Below, piece by piece: positions 1-9,900 of a stretch of DNA of 64,000 nt (the stretch's first letter is position 1; the number at the start of each line of letters is the position of its first letter). This DNA is from Flavobacteriales bacterium (GTDB lineage Bacteria > Bacteroidota > Bacteroidia > Flavobacteriales_F > PHOS-HE28). The notes under the pieces are model-generated. The model was not told the origin of the DNA, made no database searches, and saw nothing but the letters and a program-made list of their open reading frames with translations. Location: assembly GCA_020635655.1 (NCBI GenBank), contig JACJZI010000005.1, positions 274,451 through 338,450 of the forward strand. Direction: 5' to 3'. The translations under genes were made by a program, and so were the position numbers.

Positions 1-2
1 AG

Positions 3-560
3 GAAGTATGGGTCGATCGGATCGACCATCCGGAGGAGGTCGATCGGGCCGTGGAGCGCATCATGACCGATACGGGGATCAATTCCGCTTGGATCCACGG
101 GAGCGATCCGGAGGGGATCTGGCAGCGGATCGCGGAACATTTCGAACCGGTCACGGCAGCGGGAGGCGCGATCTCCGACGAAAGGGGTCGATTGCTGGTC
201 ATCCATCGAAAGGGCAAATGGGACCTTCCCAAGGGCAAGGTGGACCCGGGAGAGACGTTGGAGGAGGCCGCCATCCGTGAGGTACGTGAGGAGTGCGGAC
301 TCCGATCGTTGTGGGCCCAGGGGCATTTGTGCGACACATGGCATACCTATCACCACAAGGGCCGACATCTGATGAAACGCACGGTCTGGTTCCTGATGGG
401 AGCGTCCGCGAAGGAGAAGCTCGTTCCGCAGGTGGAGGAGGATATCGATGTGGTGAAATGGCTGGACCCGGGCGACATCTGGCAATTCCGCGCGAACACC
501 TATCCGACCTTGCGAGCGGTCATCGACGCGTGGGAGGCGGCGCATCGTCGCCGAACTTGA
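3..560 (+). CDS. Nudix hydrolase, 5' end cut by window edge
   Basis: A Nudix-family pyrophosphohydrolase that probably cleaves a nucleoside-diphosphate-linked substrate; the substrate cannot be told from sequence. The Nudix box is complete (GKVDPGETLEEAAIREVREE, then CGL), with the metal-binding REVREE core, and is preceded by KWDLPKGK, the usual lead-in. The frame is open to the left window edge. The residues before the GTG at 51 (EVWVDRIDHPEEVDRA) continue sensibly, and Bacteroidota homologues carry an N-terminal extension of this kind, so the gene probably begins outside the window. The 3' end overlaps the end of the convergent thioredoxin-fold gene by about 40 bases. Confidence 0.85.
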   Translation, partial: EVWVDRIDHPEEVDRAVERIMTDTGINSAWIHGSDPEGIWQRIAEHFEPVTAAGGAISDERGRLLVIHRKGKWDLPKGKVDPGETLEEAAIREVREECGLRSLWAQGHLCDTWHTYHHKGRHLMKRTVWFLMGASAKEKLVPQVEEDIDVVKWLDPGDIWQFRANTYPTLRAVIDAWEAAHRRRT

Positions 561-2049
561 TCCGTTCGTGATCTTGCTCCTCGACCTGCATGCGGTGGAG
601 GATCGCCCCCATGCCCTGGCTGGGCCGGGGTGCTGGTGCACGGGCCAGGACCCGCCCGTTCAGGAGGTAGAATTCCGGAACGGTCCGGCAACGCAGTTCT
701 TCGCGGGTCCGTGCGGGATCCGAGGACAACAGCCAGGTCCACCCCGGTGCGCCATGCGTTCCGGCATACCGCTTCGCAGCCTCCACATCGTCATCCATCA
801 GGAGCACGACCTGCCGCATGACCCCGGGGTAGGTCTCGTCCAACTGCTGGAGCGCACGCATCTCGACCTCACAATAGGTGCACCAACCAGCGGTCACGGT
901 AAGGCAACTCGCATTGGTCAGGAGCGTATCCAGGTCCACGGCGGACCCGTCCAGATCGGTGACCGGCAATTCGGGAAGCCGTGCTCCGGGTCGCATCGCC
1001 GTCAGGTCCCAGAGCATGTTCGCCGCGATACGTCGGTGTTCGGGGTAGTCCGATCTGGTGGATACCTGTCGGAGGAGGTCCTCGATCCCCGGCCTGTCCA
1101 GCAACTTGCCCGGATGGGCTTGGTAGAGGCCATCGATCAGCACCAGCTCCGTCATGCGTGGATCGCCCTTGAGCGGATCGTATCCCATGAGCAGCTCTTC
1201 CAGGCTGTCCGCCCGTGCGTGCTTCACCAGCCGGAGCAGTTCCTTCTCATCGGTGCGGAAGGGATGGGTCATGAGATGGTCCTGGAAGAAGCTGCGGAAG
1301 AACCGGACGAACTCGGGCACATCATAGGCCGGTGCCCGGTCCTTCAAATACCGGTCGTACAGCGCGCGATCATTGGATCGTGGTCCGAGCCGCAGACCGC
1401 CGAGCCCCAGGTCCAGGTCGCGTTGGAACCACGGGTCCTTCACCGCCGAATAGAAACGGCGCAGCTTGGTATCGAACGTGTCCAGCCGGGCGTCGCTCAA
1501 GTGGTCGGTGTAGAAAAGGGTGGGTGGTCGCGTCACGCTGTCCGGCCGTGTGACCGAGCCGCCCTTCTGATGGAGCACCTCCACGGCCTGCATGCCCGCC
1601 ACCTCATCCGTGGCGAGGTCGGCGGATACGAACGCATCAAGCCGCTCATTGAGGTCGGTCACCAGCGCGTTCGGGTCCAGGGGATCGAGGCCGTGGAATA
1701 CCGGGTCCACCCGATCCGTGCCGTTGACGCTCCGTGGGTCCTTTGCGGGAAGGGGAGGGAACTCCAGGTCGTAGCGGGTGCCGTTCCGGAGAAAAAGCTC
1801 AGCACCCACGTCGCCGACCATCAGCAACGCTTTCGTCGTTCCATCCACACTGCCATGCAAGATGAGCACGCTGTCCTTGCTGACCGTGCCCTCGTCGAGG
1901 CGCACGGTGCGCATGGTGAAAAGGTCGTCATAGCGATACAGCACGGCCTGTTCACCTGCATAGGTCGGTGCATGCACACGGAGTGTGGAACCCTGCGGCA
2001 GGACAGGAAGGGGGATGAGCACAAGCAGGGCCGGCAGGCACCTCTTCAT
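520..2049 (-). CDS. Secreted thioredoxin-fold (TlpA/AhpC-TSA-like) protein
   Basis: A 509-residue exported protein. An N-terminal signal peptide (MKRCLPALLVLIPLPVLPQG) is followed by about 350 residues typical of Bacteroidota periplasmic proteins but without a named domain that I recognise. The C-terminal third is thioredoxin-like: the segment GARLPELPVTDLDGS leads to GWCTYCEVEM near residue 390, a CxxC redox centre. It probably acts as a thiol-disulfide oxidoreductase in the cell envelope; the partner is unknown. Its ATG overlaps the coaD stop (ATGA), making it the last gene of the operon that starts at 4595. Its 3' end overlaps the convergent Nudix gene. Confidence 0.75.
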   Translation of the reverse strand: MKRCLPALLVLIPLPVLPQGSTLRVHAPTYAGEQAVLYRYDDLFTMRTVRLDEGTVSKDSVLILHGSVDGTTKALLMVGDVGAELFLRNGTRYDLEFPPLPAKDPRSVNGTDRVDPVFHGLDPLDPNALVTDLNERLDAFVSADLATDEVAGMQAVEVLHQKGGSVTRPDSVTRPPTLFYTDHLSDARLDTFDTKLRRFYSAVKDPWFQRDLDLGLGGLRLGPRSNDRALYDRYLKDRAPAYDVPEFVRFFRSFFQDHLMTHPFRTDEKELLRLVKHARADSLEELLMGYDPLKGDPRMTELVLIDGLYQAHPGKLLDRPGIEDLLRQVSTRSDYPEHRRIAANMLWDLTAMRPGARLPELPVTDLDGSAVDLDTLLTNASCLTVTAGWCTYCEVEMRALQQLDETYPGVMRQVVLLMDDDVEAAKRYAGTHGAPGWTWLLSSDPARTREELRCRTVPEFYLLNGRVLARAPAPRPSQGMGAILHRMQVEEQDHERIKFGDDAPPPTRR

Positions 2050-2507
2050 GGGATCAGCACGCCTTGGGGAACGAACGCGGATACGTCGGCCTTATTGGCG
2101 ATCAGTTCGCGCACGATGGTGCTGCTCACGTGCGCATGCTCCGGTTCCGCTGGAAGGAAAATGGTGTCGATACCACCGATCGCGCGGTTCATCAGGGCGA
2201 TGCTGCGCTCGGAACCGTGATCGGTGCTGTTGCGAAGGCCGCGCAGGATGAACGTGGCACCGACCTTTCGGCACAGGTCCACGGTCAATCCCTCGAATTG
2301 CAGCGGTTCCACATGGGGTTCATCCGCGAAGGCGATCCGCAACCACTCCGACCGTTGTTCCACGGAGAACATGCTGCGCTTGGTGCTGTTGGCGCCGATC
2401 GCCACGTACACCTTGGCAAAGAGCGGCAGCGCACGCCGAACGATGGATACATGGCCGACGGTGACCGGGTCGAACGAGCCGGGAAAGACCGCGATGGGGC
2501 TGTTCAT
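2046..2507 (-). CDS. coaD: Pantetheine-phosphate adenylyltransferase (CoaD)
   Basis: Transfers AMP from ATP to 4'-phosphopantetheine to make dephospho-CoA, the penultimate step of coenzyme A synthesis in the cytosol. At 153 residues it has the usual family length. The N-terminal PGSFDPVTVGH carries the nucleotidyltransferase TxGH motif, the middle has LRGLRNSTD, and the C-terminal HVSSTIVREL matches the ISSTxVRE motif. Its ATG overlaps the rsmD stop by four bases and its stop overlaps the next ATG, so translation is probably coupled along the operon. rsmD-coaD adjacency is common in bacteria. Confidence 0.96.
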   Translation of the reverse strand: MNSPIAVFPGSFDPVTVGHVSIVRRALPLFAKVYVAIGANSTKRSMFSVEQRSEWLRIAFADEPHVEPLQFEGLTVDLCRKVGATFILRGLRNSTDHGSERSIALMNRAIGGIDTIFLPAEPEHAHVSSTIVRELIANKADVSAFVPQGVLIP

Positions 2508-3049
2508 GAGCGGATCTCGGAAGTGAAGAAGCTGAACTGCACCGTACCATAGTCACGCTGACGTCGGAACCACGGGTCGGCTTGCATGTCGAGTTCCTTG
2601 GGATGTTCCACGATCAATGTTCCATCAGGGGCCAGCAGGCCGGCTTCACGCACCAAGGTAGGCAGACGGTCGGTGCCGGGCAGATGGAAGGGGGGGTCGG
2701 CGAAGATGATGTCGAACGGTTCCTGGTGCCCATGCAGGGATCGGAACACATCGGCATGCACGATCTGCCATCCGGGTTCGCCCAGTTCGCGTTGGAGACG
2801 GACCAAATGGGCGTACAATGTGCGGTCCTGTTCGACGCTCACCACTTTTTCCGCGCCTCGCGAAAGGAACTCGATGGATACGGCACCGGTGCCCGCGAAG
2901 AGATCGAATACGGCGATGCCCTCCAGCGCCACCGAATGCTGGAGGATGTTGAAAAGGCCCTCGCGTGCAAAGTCGGTGGTGGGTCGGGCATCGATGCCCC
3001 GCGGCGGTTCGATCCGGCGGTTCCGATGACGCCCCCCTACGATGCGCAT
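2504..3049 (-). CDS. rsmD: 16S rRNA (guanine(966)-N2)-methyltransferase RsmD
   Basis: Methylates G966 of 16S rRNA using S-adenosylmethionine. It begins MRIVGGRHRNRRI as in the family, followed by RPTTDFAREGLFNIL, the SAM-binding DLFAGTGAVSIEFLSRGA, and the catalytic ADPPF (family NPPY/DPPF motif). An ATG at 3076 would add nine residues, but the family normally begins at or near MRIVGG, so 3049 is preferred. That start lies 13 bases inside the end of the DUF3822 gene. The product is 181 residues. Confidence 0.95.
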   Translation of the reverse strand: MRIVGGRHRNRRIEPPRGIDARPTTDFAREGLFNILQHSVALEGIAVFDLFAGTGAVSIEFLSRGAEKVVSVEQDRTLYAHLVRLQRELGEPGWQIVHADVFRSLHGHQEPFDIIFADPPFHLPGTDRLPTLVREAGLLAPDGTLIVEHPKELDMQADPWFRRQRDYGTVQFSFFTSEIRS

Positions 3050-3834
3050 ACGACCTGGTCGAGCAGGGCGGACCATCGCTCAGGCGCCTCGATATCGAGT
3101 GTCGCCAGGAGCGGTGCGCCACGTGAATAGGCGGGGTCGATATGGGGCAGATAGCCGCGTAACAGCTGCAGATCGTCCATGGTCCAGTCCGTGCCACCGG
3201 CCAGTACGTTCACCTGGTCCAGAGGCAGTTGCAATTGCTCCAATACGAACAGCACGTAATAGAGGACGTCCGTACCGTTGGTGGCGTGGAACGCATTGCT
3301 CAGGAGAAGACCACCGGATCGGCCAACGGCGATGTCCAGCCGTTTCTCAGCCCGGTGGAGCAGCAGTGTGGTGCGTTCGCGTCCGCGGTGCAGCGCGCGG
3401 TCCACGAGCAGGGAACGCAAGGCCATGGGCCTGGCTCCCGGGAAGCGGTCAAGTACCACGCGCTCCGCCGCCTCATCATGCAGGTACACGCAACGGGCCC
3501 CCAATGCGTCCATCGGTTCATCACGCAACAAGCCGGTGGGCAATGGGCCATGCACGAGCGCCAGATGTTCCTTTTCCTTACCGATGGCGAGCGCGCTCTC
3601 CGGGACCAGCGTACTGAGCTCGGGGGCTGCGGTGAAGGAGACGCCGGTGGGGTGTTCCGGGAATTGTTCCTCGGCTGGGAGCCGATGTCCCTTAGCACTG
3701 AACAGGGCTGCGCAACGGCCTTGTACAGGATCATAGGCGCACCAACTGGTGCTGCCGGAGGTCACCAGAATACCCAGATGATAGGTGCGTTCGCGCCCCC
3801 TGTCGTAATGGACGGACCGGTGGGCGGCCTCCAT
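3037..3834 (-). CDS. DUF3822 family protein
   Basis: A 265-residue cytosolic protein that I assign to DUF3822 from its overall pattern and its position directly before rsmD, a Bacteroidota signature arrangement. Supporting segments are an N-terminal YHLGILVTSGSTSWCAYD strand pair and a C-terminal YYVLFVLEQLQLPLDQVNVLAGG, which in the family precedes the comparison of cell-surface or ribosome-linked proteins of unknown role. No catalytic motif is evident. It starts eight bases after the stop of the upstream membrane protein and overlaps rsmD, so it belongs to the same transcript. Confidence 0.7.
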   Translation of the reverse strand: MEAAHRSVHYDRGRERTYHLGILVTSGSTSWCAYDPVQGRCAALFSAKGHRLPAEEQFPEHPTGVSFTAAPELSTLVPESALAIGKEKEHLALVHGPLPTGLLRDEPMDALGARCVYLHDEAAERVVLDRFPGARPMALRSLLVDRALHRGRERTTLLLHRAEKRLDIAVGRSGGLLLSNAFHATNGTDVLYYVLFVLEQLQLPLDQVNVLAGGTDWTMDDLQLLRGYLPHIDPAYSRGAPLLATLDIEAPERWSALLDQVVCAS

Positions 3835-3842
3835 ACGCGGGG

Positions 3843-4595
3843 CTATTCGCCGCTCCAGTTGCCCGATGTACTGGCCTTTTCCATGCTGCCGACGATGAGC
3901 GTATCGCCGGCGACCATCGGTGCGGGGTCCTTGGCCTGGAAAACGGGTACGTTGCGACCACTGCTGTTGATCACACCGGCCTTCAACAGGAAGGGCTTGT
4001 TGCTGGTGGGGCTGTTGGTAAATGAGTTCGGATCGAACGCATAGGCCCGGTCGGCCCTGGCCGCCTTCGTCATGAACAGGGAATCCAGCGCGGGCGCCTG
4101 GATGGTATCCCGCACGATGATACCCAGGTCGATCGCTTCCTCCACGGTGAGGGTATCCGGCTTCTGTCCGATGGCGCGGATCATGGGTATGCTTCCGTTC
4201 TTCACGAATTCCCGCAGCACGCTCAGGTCCCCGGTGAAACCGCCGGTCGCCTGTTTGTACCCCACTTCAGCGGTGCGGATGTCCTTCAAGCCTTGGATCA
4301 CCCGGGTGTCATTGGCCTTCTTGCGAGCCTCGAACTCCAGCACACCCTTCACTGAGCGGTAGTCCCGAAAGCCCAGGAACAGGGCGCCCGCCACGCTGAG
4401 CAGGCCGATGATCACGCTCATCCTGCGTGTGATCATGCCCATTTGCAACAACAGCATGATGACACCGACCACCAGGGCCAGGGCGCTCCCCAGCAACACC
4501 CAGGTGTTCTGACCTTCCCTGGCGCCCATGATCAGCAGGATGCCTCCGGCCAGGATGAGGAGGCCCGGGAAGATGTACGAGGACAGGTTCTTCAT
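3843..4595 (-). CDS. Membrane protein of unknown function
   Basis: A 250-residue protein, first in the minus-strand operon. Three hydrophobic segments lie in the first 80 residues (about 7-25, 31-52 and 59-76). After them a soluble domain starts at FRDYRSVKGVLEFEARKKAND and looks helical up to about residue 120 (VIQGLKDIRTAEVGYKQATG), then contains a region like pilin or tubulin-like cell-envelope proteins of Bacteroidota that I cannot name. A perfect TACTTTTG box lies 26 bases upstream of the ATG. Function is unknown; the topology suggests a soluble domain anchored in the inner membrane. Confidence 0.7.
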   Translation of the reverse strand: MKNLSSYIFPGLLILAGGILLIMGAREGQNTWVLLGSALALVVGVIMLLLQMGMITRRMSVIIGLLSVAGALFLGFRDYRSVKGVLEFEARKKANDTRVIQGLKDIRTAEVGYKQATGGFTGDLSVLREFVKNGSIPMIRAIGQKPDTLTVEEAIDLGIIVRDTIQAPALDSLFMTKAARADRAYAFDPNSFTNSPTSNKPFLLKAGVINSSGRNVPVFQAKDPAPMVAGDTLIVGSMEKASTSGNWSGE

Positions 4596-4621
4596 GGCAT
4601 CGAATGGGGTTCCAGCGCGGC

Positions 4622-4629
4622 CAAAAGTA
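4622..4629 (-). promoter_or_regulatory. Bacteroidota -7 box (TACTTTTG)
   Basis: Reads TACTTTTG on the minus strand, a perfect match to the TAnnTTTG -7 element, 26 bases upstream of the ATG at 4595. It should drive the operon down to 520. A TAAATTCA at 4633-4640 on the plus strand could serve the divergent helicase gene. Confidence 0.6.
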
Positions 4630-4656
4630 AGATAAATTCACCCCCTCCCCGGGACG

Positions 4657-6111
4657 TTGCCGGATCGGTCCGACCGTTCCTCGTTCCTGCTTTTCCCACC
4701 CTTGGCGGACGCTCCGAACACGCTCTCCGACGACCTGCTGCGGACCCTTGGCCATGCACCCACGGAGGGTCAACGTCGGGCCATCGATGCCATCGAACGG
4801 CTGATGGCCACGGGCCGCGAGAGGCCCACATTGGTCATGAAGGGTTACGCTGGTACCGGCAAGACCACGCTTGTAGGCGCCCTGGTCCGCGTTCTGGCCG
4901 GGCGACGCTCACCTTTGGTGCTCCTGGCCCCGACGGGGCGCGCGGCCAAGGTATTGGAGGGTTATTGCGAGAGGCCGGCAAGCACGATCCATCGACGCAT
5001 CTATCGGATGGATGGCCATGACGAGGGCTTGTCCTTTGGCGTCAGCACGCATCGCGATGAAGGGACCTTGTTCGTGGTGGACGAAGCCAGCATGATCGGA
5101 ACAGGAGGAGGCTTCGGGGAACGTGACCTCTTGGCGGACCTGTTCGCGCATGTCTTCAGTGCCCCCGGCTGCCGTTTGTTGCTCATCGGCGATCCGGCCC
5201 AGCTTCCACCGGTCGGTAGTGCGGAAAGTCCCGCGTTGGACGTGAAGGTCCTGCGGGAAAGGTACCAGCTCACCGCCGGCCCGGTCGAGCTCAAGGACGT
5301 GGTCCGCCAGCGGTCCGGTTCCGGCATTCTGGAAAATGCCACCGCTCTGCGCGCCCTGCTGGACGCGGACGACCGCATGCCCCGCTTCATTTTGGGGAAT
5401 GCTGACGTGGTCCGCATCGATGGGAACGGCCTCCAGGACGAACTGGAGACCGCCTATGCAAGGCACGGTCAGGAGGAGGTATGCGTGATCACCCGGAGCA
5501 ACCAGCGCGCCTACCTCTACGGTCAACAGGTGCGCGCACGGATCCTGGGCTTCGAGGAGGAACTGTGTCCAGGAGATCGTCTGATGGTGGTGAAGAACGA
5601 CTATTTCTGGGCCGGCCGTAATGGCAGGCCGGAGCTGATCGCCAACGGAGAGCAGGTGGAGGTGCTTCGTGTGCATGGCGTCGAGGACCGGTACGGATCC
5701 CGGTTCTGTCAGGTGGGGATCGCCTGGACAAGCGGCGACGAGCGGCGTGAGGGGGAGGCTCTGGTCATGCTGGATGTCATCGCGCTGAATGCGCCCGCAC
5801 TGCCGTTCGCACGGCAACGCGAGATCCGCGAAGCAGTACTGTCCGAGGCGCGTCCTGGCTCGCGGGGAGCCCGGCTCCGCGTATTGAAGCAGGACCCCTT
5901 CATCAATTCGCTGCAGGTGAAGTATGCCTATGCGGTCACCTGCCACAAGGCACAAGGCGGGCAGTGGCGCTCGGTGTTCGTCGATCAGGGGTACATCACC
6001 ACGGACATGATCGATCGCGAGTACATCCGCTGGCTCTACACCGCAGTGACACGTGCCAGCGAACGGCTGTACCTGCTCAACTTCCATCCGCGTTTTTTCG
6101 AGGAGGAATAG
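4657..6111 (+). CDS. RecD-like ATP-dependent DNA helicase (UvrD_C_2 type)
   Basis: A superfamily 1 helicase of about 484 residues. The Walker A motif GYAGTGKTT lies near residue 63, followed by LLAPTGRAAKVL (motif Ia), VVDEASMI (motif II, near 140), LLIGDPAQLPPVG (motif III), and C-terminal YAVTCHKAQGGQW and YTAVTRASERLYLL (UvrD_C_2 motifs V and VI). It lacks the long RecD N-terminal region and resembles the stand-alone RecD/Dda-like helicases widespread in Bacteroidota. The start is uncertain: the TTG at 4657 is the most upstream usable codon, and other initiation codons up to about 4702 cannot be excluded. It is transcribed divergently from the membrane protein gene, with about 60 bases between. 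Confidence 0.85.
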   Translation: MPDRSDRSSFLLFPPLADAPNTLSDDLLRTLGHAPTEGQRRAIDAIERLMATGRERPTLVMKGYAGTGKTTLVGALVRVLAGRRSPLVLLAPTGRAAKVLEGYCERPASTIHRRIYRMDGHDEGLSFGVSTHRDEGTLFVVDEASMIGTGGGFGERDLLADLFAHVFSAPGCRLLLIGDPAQLPPVGSAESPALDVKVLRERYQLTAGPVELKDVVRQRSGSGILENATALRALLDADDRMPRFILGNADVVRIDGNGLQDELETAYARHGQEEVCVITRSNQRAYLYGQQVRARILGFEEELCPGDRLMVVKNDYFWAGRNGRPELIANGEQVEVLRVHGVEDRYGSRFCQVGIAWTSGDERREGEALVMLDVIALNAPALPFARQREIREAVLSEARPGSRGARLRVLKQDPFINSLQVKYAYAVTCHKAQGGQWRSVFVDQGYITTDMIDREYIRWLYTAVTRASERLYLLNFHPRFFEEE

Positions 6112-6171
6112 GGGACCGGCAATGCCGACATGACCGCGGCGCGGTCCCGATCTTCGAGGAGTATGGAACGC

Positions 6172-6951
6172 TCAGTGATCGTGCCGCCCGATGGCCACAA
6201 GGCGGCAGCGATCGATGGGTGCGCCGGTCGCGATGCTCAGGAAATGGTCCGGAGCGATACGCATGGTGCGCACGTGGTATTCGGGCGCTGCCAAGGCGAT
6301 GAACGCGTCGTGGGAGATGGTGAGCACGTTCCGGGGAGCATCGACACGCAGACTGTGCAGGTCGTCCATGATGCCCACGCCACTGGCCTTGAGCACGGCC
6401 TCCTTGCGGGTCCAAAGCTCAAGGAACCGTGCCTTGGCATCGGCTCCGGCGGTACGGATGTCCTTCACCTCCTCCGGCGTGAAATAGTGCTCGCTCACCG
6501 CGTGGTGGTCAACGCTTCGATGATGGGTCTCCACATCGACACCGATCTCCTGGTCCCGGGAGATGCCGATCGCGATCGCGTCCTTGGTATCGCTGAAATT
6601 GAAATGGACCTGCGATGTGGGGAGGAATGGCTTGCCGTACGGACCACGCTGTATCACGATCGTCCCGGGATCGGTATCCAGCGCATGCCCCAGGACCTCA
6701 CGCAACAGACCATGTCCCAGGACGAAGCGTTCCCGGGCATCATCGAGGACGAAGCGCTCCGAACGTGCCGCCTCCGATGGATCGAGCATTGCGCGCAATT
6801 CGTCCATCCGTGAATGGAGATGGTCCAATCTGGCGAACACGATCAGGACCTCGCCGCTTTGTGGGACCATGATCGCGCCCGCAGTTGACGGGACCTCTTC
6901 AGTGGGTCCGGTGCAATGGACGATCAATTCGCGCGCAGCGACGGATGCCAT
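6172..6951 (-). CDS. 4'-phosphopantetheinyl transferase, Sfp type
   Basis: Transfers phosphopantetheine from CoA to carrier-protein serines. The 259-residue length and the motifs fit the Sfp group: FVLGHGLLREVLG near residue 77, GPYGKPFLP, HFNFSDTKD, the Mg-binding IGVDVE, and the C-terminal FLELWTRKEAVLKASG (WxxKEA). It starts three bases after the stop of the C-A-T-TE synthetase, so it is the last gene of the biosynthetic operon and very likely activates the three carrier domains encoded upstream. It converges with the helicase gene, with 60 bases between that show no clear terminator. Confidence 0.93.
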   Translation of the reverse strand: MASVAARELIVHCTGPTEEVPSTAGAIMVPQSGEVLIVFARLDHLHSRMDELRAMLDPSEAARSERFVLDDARERFVLGHGLLREVLGHALDTDPGTIVIQRGPYGKPFLPTSQVHFNFSDTKDAIAIGISRDQEIGVDVETHHRSVDHHAVSEHYFTPEEVKDIRTAGADAKARFLELWTRKEAVLKASGVGIMDDLHSLRVDAPRNVLTISHDAFIALAAPEYHVRTMRIAPDHFLSIATGAPIDRCRLVAIGRHDH

Positions 6952-6954
6952 GGA

Positions 6955-9900
6955 TCACACAGCCTCGACCTTCAATTTGCCGACCACCCGCAGGATCCTT
7001 TCCTGGAGCTTTTCGGCGAGCACCTTGACATGCGGTTCCTTGATCATGTTGTAATGGTCGCCGGGTACGTCGATCACTTCCAGCGGGCCGGCCGCGAGCC
7101 GCTTCCAACCCATGTCCCGGGGGCCTGTGGTGGCGGCTGCGCGGAAAATGGCGATGGGACCGCGGTACGGTCTCGGTCGGTAGTTGCCGATCGCCTTGTC
7201 GTACGTGTCGATGATGTAGTAGTGTCTGGGCTTGGGCGGGATGACCTTCCCACGCGTCAGGTAATATGCGGCGGCACGGCACAGGAGCCATTGTTTCAAT
7301 TGGGCAAGCACCCGGCCCTCCCTTCGTTTCTCGGCGGCGAACTCCACGGGGTCATAGGTATCGAACAGGGCGAGCAGGGCGACCTCCTGACCCGCATCCG
7401 TCAGCTGCTGCGCCATTTCGTATGCCACGATGCCGCCGAAGGAATAACCTCCCAGCATGTACGGCCCACGAGGTCGGGCGCTGCGCAGCTCGGAGACGAA
7501 ATGCCTGGCGATCTCCTCCACCTGTGTGTACTTGATCGGTCGGCCGTCCTCGCCTTGATGGAAGAACCCATAGAACGGCTGATCATCGCCCAGGTAGCGC
7601 GGCAGGAAATGGTTGGCCTCATCGCCATGGACACAGAAGAACGGCACCCGATCGCCATTGGGCTGTATCGCACTGAGGTTGGTCCATTGTTTCGGCATGC
7701 CACCCTCGGCGAGCAGCTCGGCGAACGAGGCGATCGTCGGTGCTTCGAACAGTGCGCGCAGCGGCAGGTTGCGACCGAAGCGTTCCTCGACCAGTGCCAG
7801 CAACTGGATGCCGATGAGCGAATGTCCGCCCAGCTCGAAGAAATTGTCATGGACACCGATGCGGGAATTCCCGAGGACCTGTTCCCAGATGGCCGCCAGC
7901 GCCTTCTCGATCTCGTTGCGTGGTGCCACGAAGTGCGCGCGCATCGTGCGTGCCCCCGCCACTGGTGCGGGTAGCGCCTTCTTGTCCACTTTCCCGTTCG
8001 GGTTCAGCGGGAAGGCCTTGAGCACCGCGTATGCCGTGGGGAGCATGTGGTCCGGGAGCCTATCGCGGAGATGGTCGCGCACCGCGGAGACGAGCTCCTG
8101 CCGTTGGCTCTCGTCATCGGCCACAGGGCCATCGACGGGAACGAGATAACAGACGATCTGCTTTTCGCCGGGTAGGTCGTTCCTGACGATCACCACACGG
8201 TCCTTGATCCCACCGACACCCTCCACGGCGTTCTCGATCTCGCCCAGTTCGATCCGGAACCCGCGCACCTTCACCTGATCGTCGGTGCGGCCGATGAATT
8301 CGACCAGCCCGTCGGTGGTCCAGCGTACGAGGTCACCGGTGCGGTAGAGCATGGCACCCGGTGCATCGCGGAACGGGTCCGGTACGAACCGCTCGGCGGT
8401 CAGGTCCGCGCGTTTCCAATAGCCCAGCGCCACGCCGTCACCCCCGGCGTACAATTCCCCCTTCATGCCAACGGGAACAGGCTTCATCTCCGCGTCCAGG
8501 ACATGCACCTGCGTGCCACCGATCGGTCTTCCGATGGGCACACTGCCGCGGATCATGTCTGCATCGTCAATGGGATGGCAACACGTGAAAGTGGTGTTCT
8601 CGGTGGGCCCGTAACCGTTGATCAGGACGCCCGGTCCGAGTGCCCTCAGGGCCTTCTTCACGTGCGGCACGCTGAGCACATCCCCGCCCGTGAGGATGTG
8701 GCGCAATGGGCGCAGCTTGTCCAGATGTTCGTCCACCAGCAGGTTGAATAGTCCGGCCGTGAACCAGGCGGTGGTCACCTTCTGTTGTGCAATGGTGGTG
8801 GTGATCTCCTGCAGGGTGGGTTTTTGCTGTGGCTGAAGGACCAGTCGCGCGCCGTTCAACAAGGCCCCCCAGATCTCCAGTGTCGAGGCGTCAAAGGAGA
8901 TGTTCGACAACTGCAGGAATGTCAGGTCGGGGCCGAACGGCAGGTAGTTCTGGTCCCGCACCAGGCGAACGATGGCGCGATCCGGCACGACCACGCCCTT
9001 GGGTGTGCCGGTGCTTCCGGAGGTGTACATGATGTAGGCCGGGCTTTCCGGACCGCGAACGACCTGACCCTGCTCGCGTTGCGGGGGCAGGGTGGCATCC
9101 AGAAGGACGACCCGCGCACCATGCGGCGGCAGATTGTGCCTGAGATGTGATTGGGTGAGCAGCAGACCGACGTTGGTATCGGCGAACATGAAGGTCAGTC
9201 GTTCCTTGGGATACGCCGGGTCGAAGGGAACGAAGCAGGCGCCGCAATGGAGTATCGCGAGCATGGCCACGATCATCTCGGGTCCGCGGTCCACGCAGAG
9301 GCCCACTGGATCGCCCGGCCCGACACCCTCGGCGGCCAGGTAACCGCAGAGGTCCAACATGGAGGCGTGCAGCTCGCGATAGGTGCGCTTCGTGGCCACA
9401 TGTTCCAGGGCGACGCGATCGGGGTGCGCTTGCACCATGTCCTCGAACAGGTCCATCACGCTGCGTTCCCTGGACCGGCTTTCAGGCCCTGCGGTCCATT
9501 CCGCAGGAGGGAGCGTGGGCGCCACGCTCAGGTCACGGTCCCCGATCAGGTCACCGATGGGGGAGGATGCATTGGTAGTGATGCGCGATACCAGCATGCG
9601 GAACTGTTCGGTCCATGCATGGATCGTGGCCGCATCGAACAGGTCCGTGTTGTAGCTCCACTCCAATACCAACCGCTCGTCATTGCCCGTGGCGTTCAGG
9701 AAGAGCTCGAAGTTCTCATATTGCCTGGGGTCGCTGTGCCAGCGATGCTCCAGACCGGCGAACGCAACGCCATCGTCCATGTTCATGTCCACATTGAACA
9801 CGACGGGAACGAGGGGTATCCGGCCCGGTTCGCGCGGTACATGCAGCTTCTGCAGCAATGTGCCGAAGGTGTAGCGTTGATGGTCGAAGGCATCGAGCAC

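Noticed and set aside
568..2220. A 550-codon plus-strand open frame
   Set aside because: It lies opposite the thioredoxin-fold and coaD genes, both with clear family motifs; its own translation shows none.
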